From GCA-003244245 sp050700255 (lineage in GTDB: Bacteria; Actinomycetota; Actinomycetes; Mycobacteriales; Pseudonocardiaceae): 10,193 bases of DNA. Of the stretch, positions 1 through 6,161 are shown in pieces (position 1 is the stretch's first letter; every line of letters begins with the position of its first letter). Below the pieces are notes generated by a model that saw nothing but the letters and a program-made list of their open reading frames with translations, made no database searches and had not been told where the DNA came from. The stretch is from NCBI GenBank assembly GCA_050700255.1, contig JBOHGX010000247.1, positions 1-10,193 on the forward strand, in the 5' to 3' direction. A program made the translations under genes and the position numbers.

Positions 1-1791
1 GATGAACACCGTGACCACGCTACGGGGGTTGTCCGAACGCGCCCGCTTGACGTAGTCGACCACCGGCTTGGTGATCTCCCGGTAGGGCGACTCGATCACC
101 TTGAGCGGAACCGGAAGCTCCCGGCCCTCCCACTCTGCGACCAGGCCTCGGGTGCTCGCGTCATCGACGTTGACCGTGACCGCCTCGAGCACGTCGGGGC
201 GGGTGGCGCGGGCATAGGCCAGCGCCCGCAGGGTCGGCAGGTGCACGGTGGACACCAGCACGATCGCATGATTGCGCGAGGGCAGCACGGTGTCGGCCTC
301 CTGCGGTACCAACTCGGCGACCACCCGGTCGTAGTGCCGCTGGATCGCCTTCATCAGCACGAAGATCACCACCATGGCAGCGATCGCAATCCAGGCACCC
401 TCGGTGAACTTGGTGATCAGCACCACCACCAGCACCGAGCCGGTCATCACGAAGCCGAAAGTGTTGATCGCTTGAGAGCGCCGCATCCGGCGGCGCGCGG
501 CAGGGTCGGTCTCGCGTGCGAGCAGCCGGTTCCAGTGCCGGACCATCCCGCTCTGGCTCAGCGTGAAGGAGACGAAGACTCCCACGATGTAGAGCTGGAT
601 CAGCCGGGTGACCTCCGCGTCAAAGGCGAACACCAGGACGATGGCCGCGCCGGCCAGAAAGACAATGCCGTTGGAAAAGGCCAACCGGTCGCCTCGGGTA
701 TGCAGCTGGCGGGGCAGGTAGCGGTCCTGTGCCAGGATCGAACCGAGCACCGGGAACCCGTTGAACGCGGTGTTCGCGGCGAGCACGAGGATCAGTCCGG
801 TTACCGCGAGCAGGAAGTAGTACGCCGGCGAGAAGCCGGAGAACACCGCGTCAGCGAGCTGCGCGACCAGGGTGTCCTGCTGGTAACCCTGCGGCGCCCC
901 GATCAGCTGCTCCTCGGGGTGCTCGGCGACTTTGGCACCGGTGATACCGGCGAGCATGAGCAGACCCATGAACATGCTGATCGCAAGCACGCCCATCAGC
1001 AGCAGAGTGGTGGCCGCGTTGCGGGACTTGGGCTTGCGAAACGCCGGTACCCCGTTACTGATCGCCTCCACCCCGGTCAGCGCGGCTGAGCCCGAGGAGA
1101 AGGTCCGGAGCAGCAGGAAGGCGAACCCGAGCCCGGCTAGGTGTTCGCCGTCCTCGACCAGGCCGAAGTCGGCGCTCTCGGCGCGCAAGCTGTCCCCTAG
1201 CAGGAACGTCCGCACCATCCCGACCACGATCATGCCGAGCACGCCGACCACGAAGGCGTAGGTGGGGATGGCGAACAGCGTGCCGGATTCGCGCACTCCG
1301 CGCAGGTTCATCGCGGTGAGCAGCACGATCGCGGCCACCGCGAACACGACTTTGTGGGTGGCCACCAGGGGCACAGCAGCACCGATGTTTGCTGCAGCTG
1401 AGGAGATCGACACCGCTACCGTGAGGACATAGTCGACCAGCAGGGCACTGCCTACCACCAGACCCCAGTTACGGCCGTGGTTGACGGTTGCGACCTCGTA
1501 GTCGCCGCCACCGGAGGGGTACGCGTGCACGTTCTGCCGGTACGAGGCGACCACGGCGATCATCACGACGGCGACCGCCAGCCCCACCCACGGGGCGTAG
1601 GCGTATGCGGACAGCCCCGCTACGGAGAGCACGAGCAGGATCTCTTCCGGGGCGTAGGCCACCGACGACATCGGGTCCGATGCGAAGACCGGCAGCGCGA
1701 TGCGCTTGGGCAGCAGCGTGTGGCCGAGCCGTTCGCTGCGAAACGGCCTGCCGACGAGGATCCGTTTAACAGCGGTGGCGAGCTTCGACAC
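1..1791 (-). CDS. APC-superfamily permease, KimA-like potassium importer candidate (3' end outside window)
   Basis: 597 codons are visible from a GTG start; the stop lies beyond base 1. An in-frame TAG at 1803-1801 leaves GTG 1791 as the first possible start, and no ribosome binding site precedes it, so a leaderless mRNA is likely. About twelve hydrophobic helices span residues 30-480, followed by a cytoplasmic tail (about 500-597) with a mixed alpha/beta pattern resembling a USP-like domain. Segments ASDPMSSVAY (37-46), SYRQNVHAYPSGGG (83-96), LLVDYVLTVAVSIS (117-130), FSSGSAALTGVEAISN (231-246) and LYIVGVF (400-406) correspond closely to B. subtilis KimA as I remember it, including residues recalled as lining its K+ path (D39, Y46, D120, Y121, T239, E242, Y401 here). 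It is the positional counterpart of Rv2690c, usually annotated only as an amino acid permease. Family membership is firm; K+ transport is inferred, supported by the divergent ceoB-ceoC pair. About 60 residues are probably missing. Confidence 0.9.
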   Translation of the reverse strand, partial: MSKLATAVKRILVGRPFRSERLGHTLLPKRIALPVFASDPMSSVAYAPEEILLVLSVAGLSAYAYAPWVGLAVAVVMIAVVASYRQNVHAYPSGGGDYEVATVNHGRNWGLVVGSALLVDYVLTVAVSISSAAANIGAAVPLVATHKVVFAVAAIVLLTAMNLRGVRESGTLFAIPTYAFVVGVLGMIVVGMVRTFLLGDSLRAESADFGLVEDGEHLAGLGFAFLLLRTFSSGSAALTGVEAISNGVPAFRKPKSRNAATTLLLMGVLAISMFMGLLMLAGITGAKVAEHPEEQLIGAPQGYQQDTLVAQLADAVFSGFSPAYYFLLAVTGLILVLAANTAFNGFPVLGSILAQDRYLPRQLHTRGDRLAFSNGIVFLAGAAIVLVFAFDAEVTRLIQLYIVGVFVSFTLSQSGMVRHWNRLLARETDPAARRRMRRSQAINTFGFVMTGSVLVVVLITKFTEGAWIAIAAMVVIFVLMKAIQRHYDRVVAELVPQEADTVLPSRNHAIVLVSTVHLPTLRALAYARATRPDVLEAVTVNVDDASTRGLVAEWEGRELPVPLKVIESPYREITKPVVDYVKRARSDNPRSVVTVFI

Positions 1792-1797
1792 ACGGGA

Positions 1798-1803
1798 AGA
1801 CTA
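1798..1803 (-). promoter_or_regulatory. candidate -10 element TAGTCT for the permease
   Basis: On the minus strand TAGTCT (TAnnnT type) ends six bases before the GTG start, which would put transcription initiation at or next to the start codon. This agrees with the missing ribosome binding site and suggests a leaderless transcript. No convincing -35 was found. This is pattern-based only. Confidence 0.4.
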
Positions 1804-1817
1804 AGGCCGCGGAGGGT

Positions 1818-1847
1818 CTGACGCGGCGGCGCCATCGGCGATACCGT
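1818..1847 (+). promoter_or_regulatory. candidate sigma-A promoter for ceoB
   Basis: CTGACG (1818-1823, one mismatch to the TTGAC-type -35) lies 18 bases before TACCGT (1842-1847, TAnnnT -10). Initiation near 1854 would give a leader of about 26 bases with the GGGAG ribosome binding site before the GTG of ceoB. It sits in the 88-base divergent gap between the permease and ceoB, so potassium-linked co-regulation of both sides is possible but not shown. Confidence 0.4.
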
Positions 1848-1879
1848 TTCCCCGCAACCGTCGACCCGGGAGTGACCTC

Positions 1880-2542
1880 GTGCACGTCGTGATCATGGGT
1901 TGTGGCCGGGTAGGTGCCGGTCTGGCTCTGGCACTGGAGCGCCTTGACCACGACGTGGCGGTGATCGACCAGAATCTGCAGGCCTTCCGCAGGCTTGGGG
2001 CCGACTTCCACGGCCAGCAGGTTCGCGGCATCGGCTTCGACCGCCAGGTGCTCATCGAGGCGGGGATCGAGCGGGCCGGGGCGTTCGCCGCGGTGTCCTC
2101 CGGTGACAACTCGAACATCATTTCCGCCCGGGTGGCCCGGGAGACGTTCGGGGTAGCGCACGTCGTCGCCCGGATCTACGACGCAAAGCGGGCCGCCGTC
2201 TACGAGCGCCTCGGCATCCATACCGTTGCCACCGTGCCCTGGACCACCGACCGCTTCTTGCGCATGCTGCTGCCCGACGGCGTGGCGTCTGCATGGCGCG
2301 ACCCTTCGGGGACGGTGGCCGTGCTACAGCTGCCGCTGCACGAGGGGTGGGCCGGCTGCAACGTGCGCGAACTGGAGGACCACACCGGCGCACGGATCGC
2401 GTTCATCGTCCGGTTCGGCACTGCAGTGCTGCCCGGCCAGGAGACTGTGCTGCAGGCCGACGACCAGGTCTACGCCGCCGCGGTCTCCGGCACCGTCACC
2501 GAAGTCACCACTGCGGCAGCCGCCGCGCCCCCCAACGGCTAA
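1880..2542 (+). CDS. ceoB: TrkA-type potassium regulatory subunit CeoB (RCK_N + RCK_C)
   Basis: This 220-residue protein is a single-unit RCK (TrkA) subunit: a cytoplasmic nucleotide-binding regulator that docks on K+ transport proteins. The N-terminal Rossmann fold has the dinucleotide motif GCGRVG (residues 7-12) and an acidic residue at the end of the second strand (VIDQN, about 29-33); SSGDNSN (about 73-79) and ARIYD (96-100) are typical TrkA_N segments. Residues about 140-205 form the RCK_C (TrkA_C) part. The GTG start follows GGGAG at 1868-1872 with seven bases spacing; Met at residue 6 is too late because it would cut the first strand. The next gene, ceoC, starts 21 bases downstream in the same direction, so they form an operon. 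It is equivalent to Rv2691. A TrkH/KtrB-type pore is not nearby; the divergent permease is the only membrane partner in view. The alanine/proline-rich end is unremarkable. Confidence 0.93.
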   Translation: MHVVIMGCGRVGAGLALALERLDHDVAVIDQNLQAFRRLGADFHGQQVRGIGFDRQVLIEAGIERAGAFAAVSSGDNSNIISARVARETFGVAHVVARIYDAKRAAVYERLGIHTVATVPWTTDRFLRMLLPDGVASAWRDPSGTVAVLQLPLHEGWAGCNVRELEDHTGARIAFIVRFGTAVLPGQETVLQADDQVYAAAVSGTVTEVTTAAAAAPPNG

Positions 2543-2563
2543 CTCCAATGATCGGGAGTCGTC

Positions 2564-3229
2564 ATGCGCGTGACCATCGCCGGAGCGGGCGCAGTCGGCC
2601 GGTCCATCGCGACCGAACTGCTCGATTTCGGCCACCAGGTGATGCTCATCGAGCGAGACATTCATCAGCTCGACCCGGCCGAGGTGGAGGCCGCCGAATG
2701 GGTACTCGCCGACGCCTGCGAGCTTGCTTCCCTGGAGGAGGCGGGGCTGGAGCGCTCCGATGCGGTGATCGCGGCGACCGGCGACGACAAGGTCAATCTG
2801 GTGGTCTCGTTGCTGGCCAAGACAGAGTTCGCGGTGCGCCGCGTGGTGGCTCGGGTGAACGACCCGCGCAACGAATGGCTGTTCACCGAGGCTTGGGGGG
2901 TGGACGTGGCGGTGTCGACGCCGCGGATGCTCGTCGCAATGGTCGAGGAAGCGGTCAGCGTGGGCGATCTAGTGCGGCTGATGACGCTGCGGCAGGGGCA
3001 GGCCAACCTGGTCGAGGTCACGCTGCCCGCCGATACCCCGCTGGCCGGGCACCCGGTACGGCAGCTTCAGCTGCCCGCCGATGCCGCTCTGGTCACCATC
3101 CTGCGCGGTGGCCGGGTGATCGTCCCGCAGGGCGATGATCCGCTCGAGGGTGGTGACGAGCTGCTGTTCGTCGCCGCCGCCGACGTCGAGCCCGAGGTGC
3201 GCGCGGCGCTAAGTCGTCTCCCGACCTAG
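2564..3229 (+). CDS. ceoC: TrkA-type potassium regulatory subunit CeoC (RCK_N + RCK_C)
   Basis: This second single-RCK TrkA subunit has 221 residues and is paralogous to CeoB. The Rossmann motif GAGAVG lies at residues 6-11; the end of strand two carries an acidic residue in LIERD, which in this family contacts the adenosine ribose of NAD(H) or ATP. AATGDDKVNL (about 70-79) and ARVNDPRNEWLF (about 100-111) are classic TrkA_N segments. The C-terminal RCK_C domain runs from about 140 to the end (VTLPADTPLAG, then VPQGDDPLEGGDELLF), the region that binds regulatory ligands such as c-di-AMP in some relatives; binding here is not predicted from visible residues. ATG 2564 follows GGGAG at 2554-2558. 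Two different subunits encoded side by side suggest a hetero-oligomeric gating ring, an inference. Its last 21 bases overlap the 3' end of the opposite-strand DUF3159 gene. It is equivalent to Rv2692. Confidence 0.93.
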   Translation: MRVTIAGAGAVGRSIATELLDFGHQVMLIERDIHQLDPAEVEAAEWVLADACELASLEEAGLERSDAVIAATGDDKVNLVVSLLAKTEFAVRRVVARVNDPRNEWLFTEAWGVDVAVSTPRMLVAMVEEAVSVGDLVRLMTLRQGQANLVEVTLPADTPLAGHPVRQLQLPADAALVTILRGGRVIVPQGDDPLEGGDELLFVAAADVEPEVRAALSRLPT

Positions 3230-3886
3230 CAGGCCGGTCTGGGTCGAACGTTTGTCCCGGCGGATCGCCCAGATGGTGACCAGCGCGGCCACGGCGGTCA
3301 GCGGCAGACCCATCGCCAGCCGGGCCACGCCGAGCCAGCCGATCTCCTGCATGTCATACAGCCAGCGCTGCACACCGAAGCGGGCGAGAAAAAAGACTGC
3401 CCACACCAGGGTCGCCACGTCGAAGCCGAACCGGACGCGGCGGTCGTTGCGCCAGCCGTACCCGGAGCCGTTGAGCACCGACCACAGCACGCCGACCAGT
3501 GGACGGCGCACCACCACCGACACCACCAACGCCAGTCCCGCGACCAGGCTGTACCAGATGCCGTAGAGGAAGAATCCCCGTGCCTCCCCGGTTTGGTAGG
3601 CGATGAAGGCGCACACGGCTACCCCGAGGATGCCGGACACGGCCGGCTGGAGAGGTTCCCGGCGGACCAGCCGCCACACCCCCACCGCCACCGCTGTACC
3701 CAGCGATGCCCAGATCGCCGGTTGCAGCCCGATCAGCGGGTTCACCGCGACGAAAATCACCACCGGCACCACGGAAGACACCAGACCGCCGACTCCCCCC
3801 AGCTGTTCGAGCAGGGTGGGTGGACGTGAGGGCCCCGGGGTGGTCGGGGTGGTCGGATGCTCGGACGGCGGAACGGCCTGGCTCAT
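3209..3886 (-). CDS. DUF3159 family integral membrane protein
   Basis: This 225-residue membrane protein is of the actinobacterial DUF3159 family (Rv2693c counterpart); its function is unknown. After a Pro/Thr-rich cytoplasmic lead (residues 1-24), about six hydrophobic segments can be seen: roughly 34-50, 53-71, 84-98, 105-125, 155-172 and 184-207, then a basic tail. Charged or polar residues near the third to fifth segments (GEARGFFLYG, SVLNGSGYGWRND) look like conserved family positions. The start ATG (3886-3884) overlaps the TGA of the upstream OB-fold gene as ATGA, which implies translational coupling; CGGAG lies just upstream. A longer in-frame extension is open upstream but runs across the OB-fold gene in another frame and is rejected. 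It overlaps ceoC tail to tail by 21 bases, with no terminator between. Its position beside the potassium genes is conserved in mycobacteria, yet it belongs to the opposite operon. Confidence 0.88.
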   Translation of the reverse strand: MSQAVPPSEHPTTPTTPGPSRPPTLLEQLGGVGGLVSSVVPVVIFVAVNPLIGLQPAIWASLGTAVAVGVWRLVRREPLQPAVSGILGVAVCAFIAYQTGEARGFFLYGIWYSLVAGLALVVSVVVRRPLVGVLWSVLNGSGYGWRNDRRVRFGFDVATLVWAVFFLARFGVQRWLYDMQEIGWLGVARLAMGLPLTAVAALVTIWAIRRDKRSTQTGLLGRETT

Positions 3887-4260
3887 GAACTCCGCTGCAG
3901 CTCGTAGTAGGGGTTGTAGAGCACCTTCCGACCGTCCCGAACGGCGATCCGGCCGGATGCCCGAACAGTGCGCCCGGGCTCGATGCCGGGGATTCGACGC
4001 CGCCCCAGCCACACCAGGGTAATACCTTCGGAACCGTCGAACAGCTCGGCCTCCAGGGTAGCCACGGCCGCTCGGGGACAGTGCTCCACGCTGCGCAACC
4101 GGCCCAGGACGGTGACGGCCTCCCCGCATGTGCATTCGCTGGCGCGCCGCGCACCGGCCTGCTCGACGCGCCGGGACAGGTCGTCGGCGTCGAGTTCGGA
4201 AGTGTCGCTGGTCAGTCGGCGGACCAGGCGCCGCCAGTAGCCGGGAGCCGCACCGCTCAT
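3883..4260 (-). CDS. small OB-fold nucleic acid-binding protein
   Basis: This 125-residue protein looks like the Rv2694c-type single OB-fold proteins of actinobacteria. Residues about 46-122 give alternating beta segments typical of an OB fold: GEAVTVLGRLRSVEH, an AELFDGSEGITLVWLGRR segment, then PGIEPGRTVRASGRIAVRDG and VLYNPYYEL. The basic residues in these strands would suit nucleic acid binding, as in RecG-wedge or tRNA anticodon-type OB folds, but no ligand is known to me. The N-terminal 40 residues are helical and basic (WRRLVRRL). Cys43, Cys45 and Cys61 are present, too few and badly spaced to claim a zinc site. ATG 4260 is preceded by GGAG with six bases spacing. It is coupled to the following DUF3159 gene by an ATGA overlap and lies 112 bases after DUF3710. 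Molecular role unassigned. Confidence 0.85.
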   Translation of the reverse strand: MSGAAPGYWRRLVRRLTSDTSELDADDLSRRVEQAGARRASECTCGEAVTVLGRLRSVEHCPRAAVATLEAELFDGSEGITLVWLGRRRIPGIEPGRTVRASGRIAVRDGRKVLYNPYYELQRSS

Positions 4261-4310
4261 GTCGATCTCCGACCGCGATTGCGGGACCCCGACGGACCCG
4301 CTCGTACGCC

Positions 4311-4316
4311 AGGATA
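4311..4316 (-). promoter_or_regulatory. candidate internal -10 element TATCCT
   Basis: In the 112-base gap between DUF3710 and the OB-fold gene, the minus strand carries TATCCT, about 50 bases before the OB-fold ATG. It could give the OB-fold/DUF3159 pair its own transcript. No good -35 was found. The gap itself holds no open gene; in M. tuberculosis an extra gene (Rv2695) lies here, as I recall. Confidence 0.3.
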
Positions 4317-4372
4317 GTCCGACGCCGGCACGATTCCCGCTCGTCGGAGTCGAGATCGCCCCATTGGTGAGG

Positions 4373-5080
4373 TCAGCTCTGCCGGACGCTGCTCCCATCA
4401 CCCACGGTGGTGGCATCATCGGACCCGGCGGTGGCTAGCTTGAGCTGCTCGGCGAGTGGCCCGGGCAGTTGCAGCGGCAGCGGGCTGCGCACCGGCAGCG
4501 GTTCCGGACCACGCACCACCACGGACTCCCGGACGACTTCACGCAGCAATGCGGTCCTGGCCTCGGCATGCTCGGCGGGCCCCACCGCGACACCGCGCAG
4601 CATCCACCGCGGTCCATCCACCGCCAGGAAGCGCAGCACTCCCTGTGCGGTGACCGCCTCGATCTCCTCGCCCCACTCACCAGCCGCCCGCCCGACCCGT
4701 GCGCCGTCGGCCCGCAGCCGAGCCACCAGCTCCCTGCACACCTCGCGCCACAGCCCGCCGCTGCGCGGAGCGGCGAAGGGGGTGAGCGTCACCTGACCGA
4801 GTCCAGTCATCAGGTGCACCGCCCGCACCGGGCCGGAACTGTCCACTTCCACCTGTAGCTGGGCGCCCTGGGGTACCGGCAGGCGCAGCGAGCCGAGATC
4901 CAGCCTGATCCGCCCGTCGTCGGGCGCCTCGGCGACGTCGTAGGGCCCCACGGTCGCCAGCTGCTCATCGGGGGGCCATTTGTCCGGTGCCCTGTCGGGC
5001 ACCTTCGCGGCCCGTTCGCCGCGACGCTTCGGCTGCGCTTGTGCTTGTCCTGGGGCTGGGTCTCTGCGACGTCCAAACAC
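4373..5080 (-). CDS. DUF3710 domain-containing protein
   Basis: This 235-residue soluble protein is of the actinobacterial DUF3710 family (Rv2696c counterpart), function unknown. The first 35 residues are basic and low complexity (FGRRRDPAPG, PKRRGERAAK). The conserved domain runs from about 45 to 190: GPYDVAEAPDDGRIRLDLGSL, a beta-rich part ending GLGQVTLTPFAAPRSGG, then WREVCRELVARLRADGA and a WGEEI / VRFLAVDGPRWMLRGV-like segment. The last 40 residues are Pro/Leu- and Ser/Thr-rich and probably disordered. No catalytic motif, signal peptide or membrane segment is seen. The start is GTG at 5080, three bases after the stop of dut; AGGGAGA (5097-5091) within the last codons of dut serves as ribosome binding site. 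This spacing means co-transcription and probably coupled translation with dUTPase. The dut-DUF3710 pairing is a recurrent order in actinobacteria, so a link to nucleotide metabolism is possible but unproven. Confidence 0.9.
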   Translation of the reverse strand: MFGRRRDPAPGQAQAQPKRRGERAAKVPDRAPDKWPPDEQLATVGPYDVAEAPDDGRIRLDLGSLRLPVPQGAQLQVEVDSSGPVRAVHLMTGLGQVTLTPFAAPRSGGLWREVCRELVARLRADGARVGRAAGEWGEEIEAVTAQGVLRFLAVDGPRWMLRGVAVGPAEHAEARTALLREVVRESVVVRGPEPLPVRSPLPLQLPGPLAEQLKLATAGSDDATTVGDGSSVRQS

Positions 5081-5083
5081 TGC

Positions 5084-5524
5084 TCAGCACTCTCCCTGAT
5101 GCGTGGTCCCCGTCGAGCCGTAACCGCCGATCCCCCGGGGTGAGCCCGGCAGTGCGGTCACCTCGCGAAACACGGCATGCTCGACTCGCTGCACGACCAG
5201 TTGCGCGATGCGGTCCATCCGATGCAGCACCACAGGCTCGCGCAGGTCGTGGTTGACTAGGCAAACCCGCAGCTCGCCACGATAGCCAGCGTCGATCGTG
5301 CCAGGTGCGTTGACCACTCCCAAACCCGCCTGCGCCGCCAGCCCGGACCGTGGGTGAACGAACGCTGCATATCCCGCGGGCAAGGCGATCGCGATGCCGG
5401 TACCCACCACGGCGCGTTCCCCTGGTGGCAGGACCAGGTCCTGAGTGGTCACCAGATCGGCGCCGGCGTCGTTGGCATGGGAATATCGGGGCACCGGCAC
5501 CTCCGGATCCAGCCGGATCAGCAT
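5084..5524 (-). CDS. dut: dUTP diphosphatase (deoxyuridine 5'-triphosphate nucleotidohydrolase)
   Basis: Hydrolyses dUTP to dUMP and pyrophosphate, supplying dUMP for thymidylate synthesis and keeping uracil out of DNA. The protein has 146 residues, normal for the trimeric dUTPase family. All five motifs are present in order: NDAGADL (motif 1), HPRSGLA (2), GTIDAGYRGEL with the catalytic Asp (3), RIAQLVV (4), and the C-terminal arm RGIGGYGSTG (5), whose aromatic residue stacks on the uracil. Position 2 of the motif 5 aromatic is Tyr rather than the more usual Phe, a conservative change. The ATG at 5524 is chosen because the coding match begins there (LIRLDP); the upstream open frame lacks similarity. 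GAGG lies very close (two bases) to the ATG and GAGAGG lies further off, so initiation signals are mediocre. It heads the minus-strand gene string dut-DUF3710 and diverges from the DUF3093 gene with 58 bases between. Confidence 0.96.
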   Translation of the reverse strand: MLIRLDPEVPVPRYSHANDAGADLVTTQDLVLPPGERAVVGTGIAIALPAGYAAFVHPRSGLAAQAGLGVVNAPGTIDAGYRGELRVCLVNHDLREPVVLHRMDRIAQLVVQRVEHAVFREVTALPGSPRGIGGYGSTGTTHQGEC

Positions 5525-5565
5525 TACCTCGATTCTGAACCTCTCAGCCGAGCACACGCCCGGCG

Positions 5566-5575
5566 AGACTACCCT
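5566..5575. promoter_or_regulatory. overlapping divergent -10 elements between dut and DUF3093 gene
   Basis: The ten bases AGACTACCCT contain TACCCT on the plus strand (5570-5575) and TAGTCT on the minus strand (5571-5566), sharing the central TA. The plus element ends seven bases before the DUF3093 GTG, giving a leaderless transcript; the minus element would start the dut mRNA near 5559, leaving a leader of about 34 bases. Both fit the TAnnnT pattern. No strong -35 was identified on either side, so this is a pattern-based proposal. Confidence 0.4.
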
Positions 5576-5582
5576 CGGCCCC

Positions 5583-6143
5583 GTGCCCGTTCGTCGCGGC
5601 TTTCGTCGCACCCGGGCTCGGCAGCTCTCCCCCAACGCCGCTGCCGAGCCGGTCTTCAATGAACGCCTCACGGTGCCGTGGTGGTGGTGGCCGCTGGGAT
5701 TGGGTGTGGCCGCGCTGCTGGCCGCTGAGGTGCATATGGGGTATCCAGGAGTGCGGGCCTGGCTGCCGTACCTGCTCACCGTGCCGCTGGCCGGTGCGGT
5801 GCTGATCCGGTTGGGGCGCCGGCGGGTCCGGCTTGCCGGCGGCGAGTTGCAGGTCGGCCCGGCGCACGTCCCCATCCGCCATCTGGGGACAGTCGAGGTG
5901 ATTGCCCCGAGCGGCAAGCAACGGGCACTGGGCCCCGACCTGGATCCAGCGGCGTTCGTGCTGCACAGCGCGTGGATAGGACCGGTGCTGCGGATCGAAC
6001 TCGCCGACCCGCAGGACCCCACCCCTTACTGGATCTTCAGCGTGCGGCGCGCCGAGGAACTCGCCGCACTGCTGCGGACCAGCACCGGCCAGACGCCGCA
6101 CGACAGTCCCGATGAGCACCCCGGACGCTTGCCCGGTCGCTGA
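5583..6143 (+). CDS. DUF3093 family small membrane protein
   Basis: This 186-residue protein of the actinobacterial DUF3093 family (Rv2698 counterpart) has unknown function. A basic, probably cytoplasmic N-terminus (residues 1-25) leads to the family hallmark FNERLTVPWWWWPLG (25-39) and two hydrophobic helices, about 33-50 and 60-77. A compact beta-rich domain follows (about 80-165: RVRLAGGELQVGP, IRHLGTVEVI, HSAWIGPVLRIEL, PYWIFSVRRAEEL), resembling bacterial PH-like folds in its strand pattern, an impression only. The tail is short and polar. The GTG at 5583 is the best start: the conserved part lies just downstream and a -10-like element ends seven bases ahead, indicating leaderless initiation; there is no Shine-Dalgarno. 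The reading frame is open further upstream (to 5445) but that part overlaps dut on the other strand. It ends 18 bases from the convergent DUF4193 gene. Confidence 0.83.
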   Translation: MPVRRGFRRTRARQLSPNAAAEPVFNERLTVPWWWWPLGLGVAALLAAEVHMGYPGVRAWLPYLLTVPLAGAVLIRLGRRRVRLAGGELQVGPAHVPIRHLGTVEVIAPSGKQRALGPDLDPAAFVLHSAWIGPVLRIELADPQDPTPYWIFSVRRAEELAALLRTSTGQTPHDSPDEHPGRLPGR

Positions 6144-6161
6144 ACGGCTGCGCCCGACCCC

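Noticed and set aside
241..1089. Long plus-strand open frame (282 codons)
   Set aside because: It is antisense to the permease, whose minus-strand translation is continuous and membrane-like; the plus product is His/Asp/Gly-rich without any fold pattern, as expected for a GC-rich shadow.
2293..3138. Plus-strand open frame of 281 codons across ceoB and ceoC
   Set aside because: It runs in another frame over two well-supported genes and is Arg/Gly-rich; a codon-bias shadow.
3354..4154. Minus-strand open frame of 266 codons over DUF3159 and the OB-fold gene
   Set aside because: Frame-shifted shadow of two genes with recognisable families; no ribosome binding site and low-complexity product.
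5544..6119. Minus-strand open frame antisense to the DUF3093 gene
   Set aside because: The plus strand has the conserved DUF3093 opening and helices; the antisense product has no hydrophobic or motif structure.
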